Shown piece after piece: positions 11,301 to 26,300 of a stretch of 64,000 nucleotides of DNA (position 1 is its first letter; every line of letters begins with the position of its first letter). Both the position numbers and the translations under genes were made by a program. The notes under the pieces were generated by a model. The model saw nothing but the letters and a program-made list of their open reading frames with translations, searched no databases and was not told the origin of the DNA. Origin of the DNA: Scenedesmus sp. ARA3 (lineage: Eukaryota > Chlorophyta > Chlorophyceae > Sphaeropleales > Scenedesmaceae); the NCBI GenBank assembly GCA_004335835.1, contig RWJK01001263.1:20111-84110 (forward strand), written 5' to 3'.

Positions 11301-14260
11301 ACTTGGTGGTGATGTAGAACTTGAAGCCATCACTGTACTCCACAACAGCATCTCCCAGCTTCATGCACAGGCTGCCAGCCTGCTTGAACGTCTGCCGCGC
11401 AAGCAGCGGCTCAAGCGAGGCATCTAGCACCTCACCCACATTCTCAAGCAGGACAGGCTTGCCTGCACAGCGGGAGCAGCAACAGCCACCGCACACCACA
11501 GCTGCATTGGACCCACGTCCCATGTGTACTCTTGTTGCAAAATTTGGTGCAGCTAAAAGTACAAAGCAGCATGCTATCATGACACAGGCAAGCAACCTCC
11601 TAATGTTCCATTGCAGCCAGGCTGCGTTCAGCACATTGGTCACACCCACCAAACTGTATGGCGTTCTCAAGTGTCCGCAGGAAGTTTGCATCGGTGAGCT
11701 TGATGACCAGCAGCCCTGCATCCTTCTCCATAGCCCTGATCCACTTGTTGGCCAGGCCCTGAGGATCAATGCACAGTGGCCAGCGGCGCCCTGTGCACAG
11801 CAGGGGTCATGTTGAACACGGAGCAGCAGATAGATCACAGCTTAAACCTGCTGCTTGGCAGCTGCCAAGTATCGGATAACCTGCATTGTGCATACTCTGC
11901 TGGCTCCCCGTGTGGTGATCGGTGCAACAACTGCTGATTAGCAAGGCAGCTGCTAGATGCACATGAGGCAGCAGAAGCCAGTGCCAGTGCGCTGCTCACC
12001 TGCATCAATGGCTATGGCGTTTTCTGTTGAAAAGTCGTCTTTGGGCAGGCCCCAGATATTCCATTGGCGGACCTGCAACAGAAAGCACAGCAGCACATTC
12101 ACAACCAGCAGCCACAAGGCATTGACACCCAGGTTGCCAGCAGACATGCAACAAACAAATGTCATTGTGCGCGCGGCGTTGTTTCCAGGCATTGTGGCAT
12201 CTATAGCAGTCAGCTGCGCAACACACCTGGCTGCGTGCATTGTTCTGTTCAAGAGCCAGTCAGTCGCTCACCTTGACTGGATCTGACAGCACTACACCCA
12301 GCTTGAACTTCTCACTGCAGGCCACGCCATGTGCCTGACAGGCTTTCACCCAGCCGTGCAGGCAGTCAGACCTGCAGGCACAGCGCATCAAACAAGCAGA
12401 GTTTGACTGCTTCGTACTCAAAAATATGTGCACCATCTTTGTGTGGTGTGTTTTGCATGTGCCCGCAAGTACAGTATTTCCACATGCCTTACTGCATGGT
12501 ATGAAACATTAGAACACACAAAGCACGTTTTCATCTGTTTTGTCTGAAAAATATGACGGCCGCACCTGTACGTAGATGTGAAGGCCCCTAGGTAAGCAAT
12601 CGACGCAGCCGCCAGCAGCACGTCTCCTGTCAGCTGCTGGTATTCCTGGCCCAGGCGTGCTGCTGCAGCAGTCCAGCGGCTTTTCTCCCCACCCAGGCCA
12701 GCAATCAGCTTCTGGGCCCTGCAGTGCACAAAACAGCCAGGCCACAACAGCACATGCTGAGACACAAGCTTGCATCACGTGCACCACAGTATGCTTGGGA
12801 TGAAGCCAACAGGCTTGAATGCGTGTCAGCTGCACCTGCTTGCCAGTGACTATGCTGTTGCCGCACTCACCTGTCCAGCTTGACCCTGCACAGCTCCACC
12901 TCAGCCTCAGGTCAAAACAAAAAGCTGCAGACTCGGCGGCACGATATGGGTTTTTGCCGTTTCAGAAGCCAGGCAAGTCCACGCAGCAAGAAAGGCAGCC
13001 CCTTTTCCTGCTGTTATCATGTGCTGGTGCTTCAGCTCATCGTTGTGTACAATCAGCATCCAGCACATCCACACCTGTCCAGCTTGACCTTGCACAGCTC
13101 CACCTCGGCCTCCAGGCTCTCCTTTCGAGCAGTCTTCTCAGCCAGGTCAGCATCTAGTGCTGCCAGCTTGTCCAGCACAGCCTGCAGCTCTGCCTGCTTG
13201 GCCCGCAGCGCCGTCATCACTACCTGCAATGCGGCACAGCAGAATGAAGCAGCACATGTCAAAATGTGTACTCACACATACGCATCAGGGCCATGTGCAG
13301 TCAAGCGCCACCTGCGGCTCCGCCTGCTTCGCCCGTAGCGCCGTCATCACCACCTGGAGCGTATTTGTGGCGCAGCAGAGAGACAGCGCAGACCTGCGTC
13401 AGCCATAGACGCTCGGTGCAATTGTCGTTCGACATACCACACCAGCAGCTTGCTGTCGACGCCGTACGCCTCAGTGTCAGGCACCAACTGGCTACTTCTT
13501 TTTGCGCACTATTGCTCACCTCCAGCTCTCCCTGTGCCTGCTTGAGCGCCTCCTTCTTGGGCCCCACCACCTTAGCCACGCGGTCATAAACCTCCATGGC
13601 GCGCACCCAGCAGCACAGCCCGTACGCAGCCTTGGACACCTGCAGCACACACCAGCCACCAAGCGTGTTCATCCTCCGCAACCTTGCGCAAACTGCAGTT
13701 GCCACCAGTGCAACGTTCTCTGGTTGAAATACTTGCTGTATGGCTGCCCTTTAAGTTGTGGGGCTGAGCAGCTGAGCCCCGCCACACCCCCCTTGGCCTC
13801 TTGCCCACCTTTTCAATCTTGTCGGGTTGGAACTCCGGCAGCACCGTGTAGCCCGTGATCTTCTTCATGATGCCCGCATCAATGTGGTCCTTGTCGAATT
13901 GCCTGCAGGCCCCAGCACAGCAGCCACCAGCCACACACATCAATGTGTTGCAGCCGGATGCCTTGCAGCACAGAACGGCATGCTTACTAGATTGTAATTG
14001 CACCTCTCATCTAAAGCCATCATACATTTCTGCACGCCGGCACAGGGCACAGATAAGCAGCGGTGATGGATGCACTGCACAACAAGTGACAACATTCTCA
14101 AGCCAGCCCCACCTCAGGCTGAGGAGGAACTCCTCGTCCATGAGCATCTTCTTGCTGGCCTCCCAGTAGCTGTCCACCATCTGGCCAGACTGCGGGTCCT
14201 TGAAGCGCACCGGCTTGATGCCCTTCAGGATGCACACAGCCTCCAGCACCACGCGCACGG

Positions 14261-14309
<49 letters not shown>

Positions 14310-17300
14310 CACATGTCAGCAACAGCATTGTGAGGTGCACATGCCGCTATCGACATTGGTAAAACTTTGGCGGTAGTTAATGCACGCAACGCATGTGGTC
14401 TTTTCTGCCTTTCTGCCGGTCGGCGCACCTGCTGGCAAGCTCATCAAGCCCTTCAATTGTCAGCAAAGCAAGTGCAGGCCCGCACAATGTGGACAAGCTT
14501 GCAGCACATGCAAATGTGTGCTTGTGATCAGCTCACCTGCTGGCGGGCTCTTCATGCCCTTCACCTCCGTGATGTCATTCTTGGTCAGCGTGTCCAGCGC
14601 GCGCACGGCTGCCTGCAGTGCCGGCATGGCCTCCGCCAGGTCAGCCTCGCACTCGTCCTTGATGGCCTGCACCTTGGCGGCCTCGGCAGAGGCAGAGGCC
14701 TCCTCCTGGCTCACAACCTGCGCAGGCAAGCATCGGGCGTGGGTACATGCATGTTGATGTGTATGTGCGATTTGTGCACGCTGTGAACAGAGCATCCACA
14801 AGTAATACGATCTGTAAACACACTGTTCCAGCTACTCTTGCGCTGCACAGTTGTCCTTGAATTGAGCGATTTACAGTGCGGCCAAGGACGTCACACAGCA
14901 ACACCACCACCTGTCAGTGCAGTGGCAGCACACAGTGGCAGCACACAGCGGTACGGCGCCGCGCTTGCACACACCTTTTTCACTTTGTCGGCCTCTGCTG
15001 TCTCCCGCGCAATCTCCACCATCGCCGCCTCTGTCTGGCGGGTGCTGTCTTCCAGCTGTGGCTGAAGCGCAATCAGCTCCTCCTGCAGGACAGACACACA
15101 GCAGGTTGGCCGGCAGCGACGTGTGCCTCTACACAAGCAGCACCGTTCGACCTATGCAAACTCACGCCAGTGCAGCAGGCAATAACAGAAGTAAGCATGC
15201 GGCAGCTGTGATGCAGCTGATGGTTCTCCAATATCACAAAGCTAATGTGATCATTGGCATGCCTAAACTCCTATGGCGTAAACCAGCTCACCTGCATGCC
15301 TGCCACGCTCGACTCTGTTGTGGCCAGTTTGCTCAGGCCGACCTCATAGCGCTTCTTGGCCGTCATCACCTGCACAGATCCCACAAGGCACATAAGCAAA
15401 CGCCCGTCATACCAACGCACACTGGGACAGCATGCTCATGCTAGCTGCAGCTGCCATGCCAACGCCTGCAATGGACTGAACATCCAACATAGCGTGTCCC
15501 CTCTGCAAAGGGTGGCTTTGAGAGTGCACACCACAGCTGCAAAGCGGCCCCGCACGCACCTCGTCCTGGCGCTTGGCCAGCAGCTTCTTGTAGCTGCCCA
15601 GCAGCTCCAGGTAGCTGGTGGGCGTCACGTAGTAGTGCCGCCGCTGCTCAGCCAGGAAGCGCGCCGACAGCGCCTGCACGTCCTCGTGGAACTTCACACA
15701 CAGCACCGGCAGCGCCCGCGCCACCTGCAATTGCATAATCAGCACGAGCACTCATGTTCTGACGTAACACAGATGCATGATGGGTCTCAACCTGATGAGC
15801 AGCAGTCCAAGCTGCTTAGTTGCTTGCAACTGAGAACACTGCAGCAGGGGCGATTATGTCAACAACAGGACGTGGATGTGCGCTACACAGAAGCCCACCT
15901 TGTCGTCTGCGCCAGGCAGCCCTGCCAGGAAGTTGGTGGCCACTGTCGCCAGTGCATCGCGCGGCCAAGCAGTGAACCAGTCCAGCGTGGTGCAGTTGAC
16001 AAGGGATGGGAACTTGCGCAGCCGCTCACGGAAGGCGTCGCCAACAGGGCTGAAGCTCAGCACAATGTGCAGGTTGCGGCGCACCTGGGGGAGACAGAAC
16101 CGGGAGGGTCAGATGCAGCACAGCATGCACGTAATATGCTAGCAAAAAACAAAAGCACAAGATACTGACCATATCTCCTTAATGTTAGCACTAGGTGGCA
16201 GCAACAAACAGCAGAAGCTCATATTTCTGAGGGTAGATGGGTGTGGATAGCAGTTGAAACGAAGGTGCCCATGGTGCTGACTGTATCCTCACCTCTTGCA
16301 CAAAAAAATTGTACAGCTGGTCCCTGCTGCCATCCATGCCAGCCTGCTTTGCGCGTGGCCGGATATTCTCAAATATGCCAGCCAGATCACCGGAGCCAAT
16401 CAGGTTAGGTACCTCATATGTGTTGAGCAGGTTGGACAAGTCCTCAACAAAGGATTCATCCTTGATTTGGGTGTCACTGAACAGGAAGACCACCTGCAGG
16501 ACATCAGAAAAGCAAGCAAGAGTTCACCACAACATCATGTACAGCTTTTATGTTACGGCACTGGTGCTATCCAGATGTGTAGGATGTTGCTAGCACACTG
16601 CAAAGCAGCGGCCTTCAACCGCACTTGTATTTACGGAGTTCGCATTACAAGAGCGCTGTTGCCCAGCCTGAACACAGCAAGCATCATGCCTGGCGTGTGC
16701 CACCCACCTTCTTGTTGGCCTCTCCTGCCAGCTTCAACACCTTGCGCAGGTCATCATGCCACTCATTCTGCCCGTAGGTCTTGCTAATCTCAATCTGCGC
16801 GCACAAACGCAGATTGCAGTTTGCAGTTGTGCGGCTGCATCCCAAAACTTGTACCTTAGCATGCTGGCATTGGCTGACGATAGACAGTACCACATTTGCT
16901 TCGTGGTTCCAGCTGCATACAGCTGTGCCTGCTGCCACGCATGGGATATGCATGGGATGTGCATCCACACGATACATCACTGATGTACTGGTATCACAGC
17001 AGCCACCTTAAGTAGAGGTAGGGCCCTGCTGCGTTACCTTCTACAGCAGACTGCTCACCTGGAAGACCTCCATGTCTTGCATGTATGCGGCGAGCCGTGT
17101 CAGGCTCTGCCTGCCACTGCCGCCAAGACCAACCAGCAGCGCATTACCACCTGCACACAATATCAATGTGCACATGAGCACACGTTAGAGGGCACACGTG
17201 GCTGGAGCTCAGTTGCGTGTGCTGTTGGCTCTTGCATCGCATAATCTGTTGCTCAGTACACATGCGCATCACGCATATGCTCGCACACTCTGCGTGCAGC

Positions 17301-20300
17301 CTTTTGGGAATGGCTATTATCCTACCTGGTGATGTGATGATGCGGCTGATGCGTGCCACATGCTCCAGCGCAAACTGGAACAGCACCAGGTTCTGTGGCT
17401 TCTTGCTGCCTGCATTCATGTCAGCCAGGTTCTCCCCAACCACGTGCAGCATCTTGTCCTGGTCAGTTATGTCCTTGTACACCTTGACATCTGCAGGGGA
17501 ACATGCAAGCACACACAAGCATGAAAGGCTGGGGCGCCGTCAACATTCGGGGTGTACACATACATGCAGCAACCAGAGGTCGCAATTCACAGCAACTGCC
17601 GGCAACCATGGCTGCATTCACAGCAGTTCATGTGTTGCCACAGCAGCCTGTGACTGCTGCACACATCATCAGCACCTGACCACCATTTCAAGCTGAGGCT
17701 GCCATCCACAGTAACATTGCATGCACCACCAAACTCAATCAAACCCAGGCATAGCTCATCACAAACAGTGCATTGATATTTACGCCTGCCTGGTAAGCAA
17801 GCCTCACCTGCACCAGGGACCATGAAGTCGCCAAAGATCAGCCCCCGCAGCCCTCCCAGCAGCTCATCATCGGCCACAGCAGCACCGCCAGCACCAGCCA
17901 GGCCCAGCAGCCGCCCCAGCTGCTGCTTGAAGTGCTTCTCTGTCAGCTCCTCCAACAACCGTCCCACCCGCAGCCGGTCCGGCTCATCAATCAGGCGGTC
18001 GTAGAAGACTCGCAGGACCTCGTGCGCCCAAAGCCGCACGCCGCTGTGGCTGTCCTCGACAGAACCAGCTGCCTTTGTCATGCCCTGTTGCAAGTGTGCC
18101 ATGGCAGACAATTTGCAGTGCTGTTGCGGCATGGTTGCGCTTGAAAGTGGAAACGGACGTTACAGCATGCTCTTGACAGCATTGCAGCCAAAGGTATTGC
18201 TGTTGCCCCCCGACACAGGTGAGCACAACAGGCTGTGAATGCTTGCTGAGCAGCGGCAGCTTACCTGAAACACCTTGGACACGTCCCTCAGATTGAACAT
18301 GTAGTGGCTTTTGGTGGGTGTGGGCAGCAGCTGCTTCTGAACAGACTCATACACGTCCAGTGTAGCACCAACCTGCAAGCAGTAGTCCAAAGCATGTCAT
18401 GCAGCCACGCCTTATTGATAATGCGCTGTGCATTGGACATGGTGAAAAAGCTTGCAGCAAGCTGCAGGCACAAAGCAAACGCAGCTCATGTTAGACAGCA
18501 CAGGCGGCTGAAGGGAAAGCAGCATAAACAGCATCAAGTCTTGCCAGGCACCCACCAGCCCCTTGGCCAGTTTGCCGATGTTCTGGCTGTAGCTGAACTT
18601 GCGCAGCCACCAGTCCACCAGGGCACTGAAGATCAGCTGCAGATTGTCGCGATCGAACGCCGTCATGCTGCAGTGCAGACGGCATGCAGAACACAGAAAG
18701 TGACAGCTCAGGCTTTTGTATACAGCACGCCCATCAGTAGCTGCGCTACGTTGCAGCCGGCAACACTCAAAGGCAGGCAAGCGCTACAGCAGAACTGCAG
18801 TGCAGTTTATTCCATACATGAAGGCTATTCAGTGCTTGGCAGCAACAGCATCGGCATCTGCAGCTCACCTGACAATGCTGAAGTGCCGCAGGTATCTATG
18901 TGTCACATTGTTCCGGCCGCCGCCTGGTGGCCCCATTGCTGCAACGTACTGCAGGCCTTCCAGCTTGCGCAGGGCCAGCTCCTTCCGATCATACCATGCG
19001 TTGTGGTCAATGCCATGGCGCAGCAGCTCAATGGGAGGCTGCGCCCCGTACACCTCAACCTGCAGCAACAACAAGCAGCAGCAGCAGCATGAGCAGGAGG
19101 AATGAGACAGCACTAAAGTTTATGGCGATTCAAGATGCAGGATACAGGTGTTAAAAAGGGCAGCAACCCATGCAAGCGCCATGCAACAAAAATGCAGTGG
19201 GTTTGAATCTGGCAGTGCAGCTGCTGGCCTGATGCTGGGGCTCACCTGTGGCATGTTGAGGTCATCTACAAACACCACCATGGACTTTCCAGCAGGGGGC
19301 CCATACACACCCCTGCGCCGCTTCTCAAGCTTGCCATCGATGATGTCCTGGCAGAAGAGCGTGCAAGAAATGGGTGTTGGAAGCAGCGGCAGCGGTGCAT
19401 GCAGAAAGTGCTAGATGCCAAGAAGGTGCTAGATGCCAAATCTATGCAGCTGGGCAACATGCGCCGGCTGGCTAACTGTGCAACGCCAGCCCAGCATGCA
19501 GCGTGAACATGTCCCTTATGCTGTATGTTCAAAAGCTGCCGCTGCAAGCACAGCGGCTGCCGCACGTGTCCTACCTGTGTCATGTTTGCGCTGGTCTGGG
19601 CGCTGAAGGTCATCAGCATGGAAGTGAAACTGGCAGCAGGTAGACCTGTCTGCAAGTGGCGCTTCACATACACCTGCGCAGCATCAAGGCAGGTCGTGCT
19701 GGGCATCCAGGAAAGAATATGGCATTTCTCTGCACCCATGCTTGTTCCAAATGCTCCTCCCCCTCACAGCTGTTGCAGCAAGCTACCCTAGCAGCTATGC
19801 GTTCATGCAGCTGTCGGCTGGTCACTCACCTTGAGAAGACGCCCCTCACACCGGGTGGGGCGGACTAACAGCACCAGATAGCAGCTACTTTGCACAAGCC
19901 TGGCCTCACCGTCTTGCCAGTGCCTGTGGGGCCCACAAACAGGCAGTGGTGCTTGTGCTGCACCAGCGCATCTAGCAGGTATGTGTAGCGCAGCGTGTCC
20001 ATTGTGGGCACGATGATGGAGCTGTACTCTGCATCTGTATCAAGTGCCTTGGACTCGAGCCGGTCCAGCCAAGGCACCCACTTCAGCTTAGAGCGGTCCA
20101 GCACAAAGTCATACACCAGCCTGCCCTCAGAAAACTGCACAAAGATGGGCACCTGCAGGTGGCACAAGAGATACGATGTCACAGGAGATGATCAGCAGTT
20201 GCCTTGCTGCGTTCCTTGCAGCTTTGGCAAAATATACACTTAACTAGCTGGCCACTGAACCAACAATGATGGTGAGGTGCATCCTGCGGTGCCCTAGCAG

Positions 20301-23300
20301 GTTCTGCTGTGCTTGTGTCCCCGCAGCTGCTCACCTCGGGTGCAGTGATGAATTCAGCCAGCTGTGGTGGCGCATCTCCAGCCAGCAGCTTACGCAGCAG
20401 CCCATCAAACGTCTTGCGGCCTTCATCATCTGTATTTGCGCCAATGGACCATACGAGGCTGAACAGGAAATGGCACTGCAGCAGCGCCGCCTGCTGCTGC
20501 TCAGGCAGCTCTGCCAGCGCAGCGCTGCCATTGCTGCAGCAGCAATTACACACAACTCCTTCACTTCTGGAACAACATTTGAGATAGAGCTGACAACCTC
20601 CGCTAACCAGTAAAGGAGGACCTCAGAGGCAGAGCAGAAGCTTGCTGTCTTCAGCGGCACGCATCTTGCTTACCACACACAACCGTGCACCTGAATAACA
20701 CGAGCGCTCTGCTGTACTGCCTGTCAGCTGCAGCACAAGCCCCTGGCCCACCCACCTGAACTCATCCAAGTGGGATTCCAGCAGCCTCATCAAACTGCAC
20801 ACCAAGTTAATATCCACCATCGGCAGCACCGCTTTCATCAGCTTGGTGGCAGCCCTCAAGCAAGGAGGCACCAGCCAGTCAGCCAGTGCCAGCATCTGTG
20901 CTTTTTGCGCCTCTGTGATGCCAGCCGGCAGTGCAGCGAGCCATGACAGCATCACGGGCCGCCAGCCGAGCAGGTCTGGCTGCACGTAGACCATGCCGCA
21001 GCGGGAGACTGTGGCTGGGGATGCAACCGCCAAGTCGGCGACTTCAAAGATCATGTTCATCAAGCCCTGGCAAGCAATGAATGGGCAGCATGGAGGAAAA
21101 CAGTCCCATATGTCAGGCACAGCAAAGATAACAAGTTGTTTGCCAATCACCAACGCCAGCAACAACCATGCACATTGTGCGTGTGGGCATTGGCACGATC
21201 ACAGGCACAGCAGCACACATAGCAGGAACTGTCAGCAGTTTCACATGCAGAACGCCTGCCGGCAATGTGCTGACATAGTCAAGCCCGCGCATGTGCGCTG
21301 TGCACAAAGCACCCACCTGCATGGCAATGATCTCTCCGCTGTTGAGGCAGAGCTTCTTATTGTCATCCAGCACCGTGTTCATGTTCTCAATCCACAGCGC
21401 ATCCACAGGCCCATCAAACACCAGCCACTTGCGGTCAGGGCTGATGTCCCGCGCTGCACTCCTGAACAGCGTCGGCAGCACGCCATCCGTCCACTCCTTG
21501 CTGATTGGGTCCTCCTGGCCATACAGCTGCCCCATGCTGATGGACTTCGGGTTGAGCACATACATCTTGGTGGCAAACTCGTTGTTGAGGCCCTTGGCAT
21601 TTAGATCTGCAAAATGCAGCAAAGCGCGCATGCACGTATCAGCACGGTCAGCTGACGTTTGCCACTCTTGCAGCACACGCTCTGCAAAGCAGGCACGCTC
21701 GCCATTTGAGCGTCCCGCGTGCGGTAGGCAGCTGCCCCTGCTGGCAGCGCATGAACAGCATGAACACGCAAGCACACGCACCAGTGAGCGCTCCTGCCAG
21801 CATGCGGTAGGCGGCTGTCTTCATGCCGTAGCTCTGGCCCACCAGCATGAGGCCGTGGCGCACCACGATCATCTCGTACAGCTGGATGGCCTTGGTGAGG
21901 AAGGACTCCAGCGGCTGCAGCCCAGCCCTGCAACAATCACACAATCAGAGATCGTGACTTGAGTTCCTGAGCATAGAGGTGGGCACAGTTGCTGAGCAGC
22001 AGCAACGGGCGTGCACAACAAAGACGTGTGGAGAAACTAGACTTGTCACGAGTGAGCACAGCACCATTGGTTAACATAGTGTTTTTCCCAATCAGCATGC
22101 AGCCCTTTGCGGACACTGACCGATTAACAGCGTACTGACCAGCAAGTGCCACTCACTTGACACAGTTGTCAATCAAGGCGTTGCGCAGGTTGTCATAGTC
22201 AACACTGGGCAGCTCCACACCTGCAGAAAAACAAGCAGCGCTGCTGATCTACGGGGCATTTCATGCTGTGTTGCGCCTGCTGCCATTGTGTCACACCGTC
22301 CACAAAAGCGGCATTGCAAAAGAAAAATTTTGACATATGCAAGTTGCAGCGCCTACACCAAGCATAGAGCACACAATATTGCACAGGCCGAGCTTGTGGT
22401 GTTTATGTACCTGGGAAGAGGTCGCTGAGGATGCCGTTGAACAGTGGCACGTCCTGGTCCAGGAACTTTGGCAGGTTAACATCGTTGATGGCGCGCAGCA
22501 TCAGCACATCCTCGGGCGCTGACGCGAAGGAGCGCTTGAGGTTGCCGGCAGCACGCAGCACGCTCATCACAGCACGCATGCCTGCAGAGAAAGCGATGCA
22601 GTGTCCAGGAGCACTTGTTTGAGGAGCGGCACTGGCGTGTACAAAACAGGCTGCTATGCAGCAGCGTGATGGTGTCATGCGTGCTGGTCACACTGCACAT
22701 ATGTGCTGCAGGATGCGTGTTTGTGTGATGCTGCTCAGCAATTGGACAAGCCAAGGCGCTGCAACCGGGCCTGCCTCACCATAGTCGTAGTGGTCTTGAC
22801 TTGACAGCTGCTCACTGCAGAGCCTGCAGCAACGTACACAGTAAACAGAATGATGCTGTGACGACTACAGCGAAACACCCATGGCAGGACGGTGCTGTCC
22901 CAGGCAACTGGGCAAACGCCGGCAGGTTGCGCCGCAGACCAGGCACGTGTATGCATGCTTGCAGATGTAGTGCAGATTGTTGCAAATGATACGCCAAACA
23001 GTGCAGCTTTGCAATCAGCCAGTAGCCAAAGGTACACGTACCTGTATGTTTGCACCAGCTTGCGCGCCAGCGCACGGGCATCCAGGTAGCCATAGGAGTA
23101 GAGCATGATCTCCGCGATCATGGCATAGTCAGGCACCATCATTGCCACATCCCTGTAGGAAACAGCACAACCAGGTGTTCAGACAACCGTGTTTCCAGGG
23201 ATGCCAGCCAGCCCTACAGCCTGCTTTCCAGCTCTTGTTACATGCGCACAGCATGGAGCAAGCGGCAGGCGCTACAACTCGAGGTACAGCTGGATGAAGT

Positions 23301-26300
23301 GACATACTGGTGCCATGGTGCTTCTCACCTAAACAGTGCCTTCAGGTTGTCTGGCAGCTCCGAGCGACCAGCATATCCCTGCACGCAGGCACCGAGGAGC
23401 CAAGCTTGACGGTTTGCCCCGCAGTACGTGTTGCAGCCTTACACGCAGCAACTGATGGCGATGACACAATCCTGCTAGTCACTGAGCAACAAAGCTGCAT
23501 CAGGTTACAGTGTGTCTGGGCAGGCTATGCTGCGGATTTGCAGCAACCGTACAAATGCTCAAGCAGTGCACCACTCACTGGGTTCATGGTGATGAAGCAG
23601 TTGCACGTCATCTTGATGGGAATTTCCACACCTGCAGCGCACCAAAGCAGCAGGCAGCGGCAACCAAGTCAGCACTTTCCTGCACATGAACAGTAGCCAC
23701 ACCCTTGCAGTTGCTTTGAGCGAGGCTAGCTATCCGTCGCGTTGCACTTGCACATTTGCTGCAAGCACCATATGCCGGCTGCCGCAGCACGCCCAGCATC
23801 CCCACCTTCAAACAGGAACGTCGCCACCTTGGCCGCCTTGGCGCGGATTATGGTCAGCACCTGCTGCGCCACCACGCTCAGCACCTCCAGCTCGATGCGG
23901 TTGAACTCGTCGAAGCAGGCCCAGGCGCCGCTGCAGGCCAGGCCCTTGAAGAACTTGCCCTGCGCAGCACACAGCACAGCAGCGTGTCGGCATGATTAGA
24001 CAGTGCAGTCATATCAGCATCAAGCACCAGGAGCAGGCTATGACGGAGGAATTTGTGAGCTGGAGGGCATCAACAAAGCTGCAACACACAATGACGGCAG
24101 GCTGTGCAGCTTGCGCACCATTGCCTTGTAGTCCAGGCCATCGCTGCAGTTGAACACCACGCACTGGATAGCCAGTGCCTTGGACAGGTCCTTGGTGGTC
24201 TCTGTCTTGCCAGTGCCTGCACACGTGGCATACACAAAACGATCATCTCAACAAGCCCCTCAGGCACAGCTTGCAGCACTGCCACAGCAAGGATATCTGC
24301 AACCACTATAGACACAGCCAGTTTCATTTCACCAGGCGTCACGTGCACAGTGCTGAAAGCAGGTGGCACATTAGCGGCGCAGTAGCAGCGGAGTGCCTGG
24401 GTCAGGTTCTGGTGTGTGAGGATGTGCTGTGTTATGTGTATTGCACGGTTTACTGCAAGCAATGCATTGTGAGCTGCTCACCGGCAGGCCCAGCTGGCGC
24501 CCCACCCAGGTTCATGTGGATAGCCCCCATCAGCGTGCGGTAGCACCTGTCAGTCAGCGGCGTGATGACCAGGCGCCCGCTGTTGCCCAGGTACTCGTAG
24601 CCGTACAGCGCCTCGGCATTGATCATGCGCACCATGATCGTCTCCTGCGGCAGCAGCACGACAAACTCTTGCAAACTCAGTACCTATTATGGTGATGTTA
24701 TAAAGCACAGTTGCGTGGAACCCAAGCAATGCAACACAGCACAGCTTGGCAACAGCTATGCACAATGCTGAGCAGCAGCAACAGCGGCAGCAGGTGTGCA
24801 TGCACCCACTTGTGGCTTGACACCCGAGGGCGGTGCCTCGTTGTGCTCCCAGTAGTAGCGCAGCTGGCTCTCCCACTTGAAGTCCCGCACATCCTCCACA
24901 CCCTCTGCAGCCATGTGCGACGTCACGTCCCTGCAGCAGTGGATATGCACAGCAGCTGCCATGAACAACAGCTGACGACCACAAGTGGACCAACTAGACT
25001 CCTGTTCTGCAGGCGTATGGAGTGGAAACTAGCATCCATTGCTTGAACTGTGCCCAGGTAGGTGCAATGTGTCATGGCAACAAGTGTGCGTAAACTGCGG
25101 CGCTATCATGCTGCAGCCACCAGCAACCTACCTGGCGTGCACGTCAATGACCACCAGCGCACCACACGTGGCCCGCTCCAGATTGCTGAGGCTGCCACGC
25201 ACCAGGCTCACTAGCTTAGCAAGCTCCTGGCTGCACCTGCACAGCACAAGCACGTCCACACCAGGCAGGAAGCTTTGCTCAGCTACATGTCCTATGTTGC
25301 CATGGCCGTACTTTACATTGTGTGCTTGCTACAGGTAGTTCACGCACGGCAGTTGTACTAGCATTACATTTGAGTATCGATCGCTGAACAGACGTCTGTT
25401 TTGACCACTTACTTGTGTGCATAGAGAGACAGACCCTTGGCGCCGCCGCTCTGGATGGCATCTGCAACCTCCCGTGTCCAGAACACCTGACAGCAGAATC
25501 AAGAGCGCAGGATGGTGAGCGCTGCAGTGACATTCACACGTTCGCTGTAGCCCGCGGCAAGGGCCTGCAATGCACAATTTTCAGAACGACTTCAGCAACA
25601 CTGGATTGGTCACGTGCAGGAGACCTACACTGCTCAGCTCACCTGCGAGCCATTGAGCACCAGCTGCCCTGGCCACTGCAGGATCCAGCTGGTGCGCGGC
25701 GCCTTGGGGTATGCTGCCAGCGCCTCGCGCATGATGCTGTGCATGGTGCGCTTCATGGCAGCCTGCACCTCCAGCAGCCAGCACTCCACAGCACCTGGCA
25801 GCAGGCAGCGTGCAGCACGCAGTATCCAAGTCACAGGGTCACAGCAGCGGATAGCGCACCATATGCATGAAGATGGTGCCAGGACCCACATGTAACTTCC
25901 CTCTCTCAGAATGTATATAACATGGCTGCTGGCACCTCCTGCAGCCAGCACCTGCCCACAACCACTATTGAAAGGGCATGTTGTGTATGCTGCAGTACCA
26001 AGCACTTCCTATGTAACAGCATGCAGGCTGGAAACTACTTCAACAAAAGAACTGGTGTCTGTGCGGCAAGCACTGACAGGATCCTGTGGCCTCACACCTG
26101 AGGTTGCTGGGTTGACGCGCTCTGTGAAAGTGATCTTTTCTCCTTCCTGTGACACCATGCCGCTGATCTCCCCATTGGCCTCAAACACGAGCTCCTTGAC
26201 AGCCTCAAAGCACTTCTTGACAAAGGGCTGCACTGCCAGTGGGTCCTTGGCCTCTGAAAGGATCTCAAGTAGCTCATCGTTGGACAGGAAGTAGAACCTG

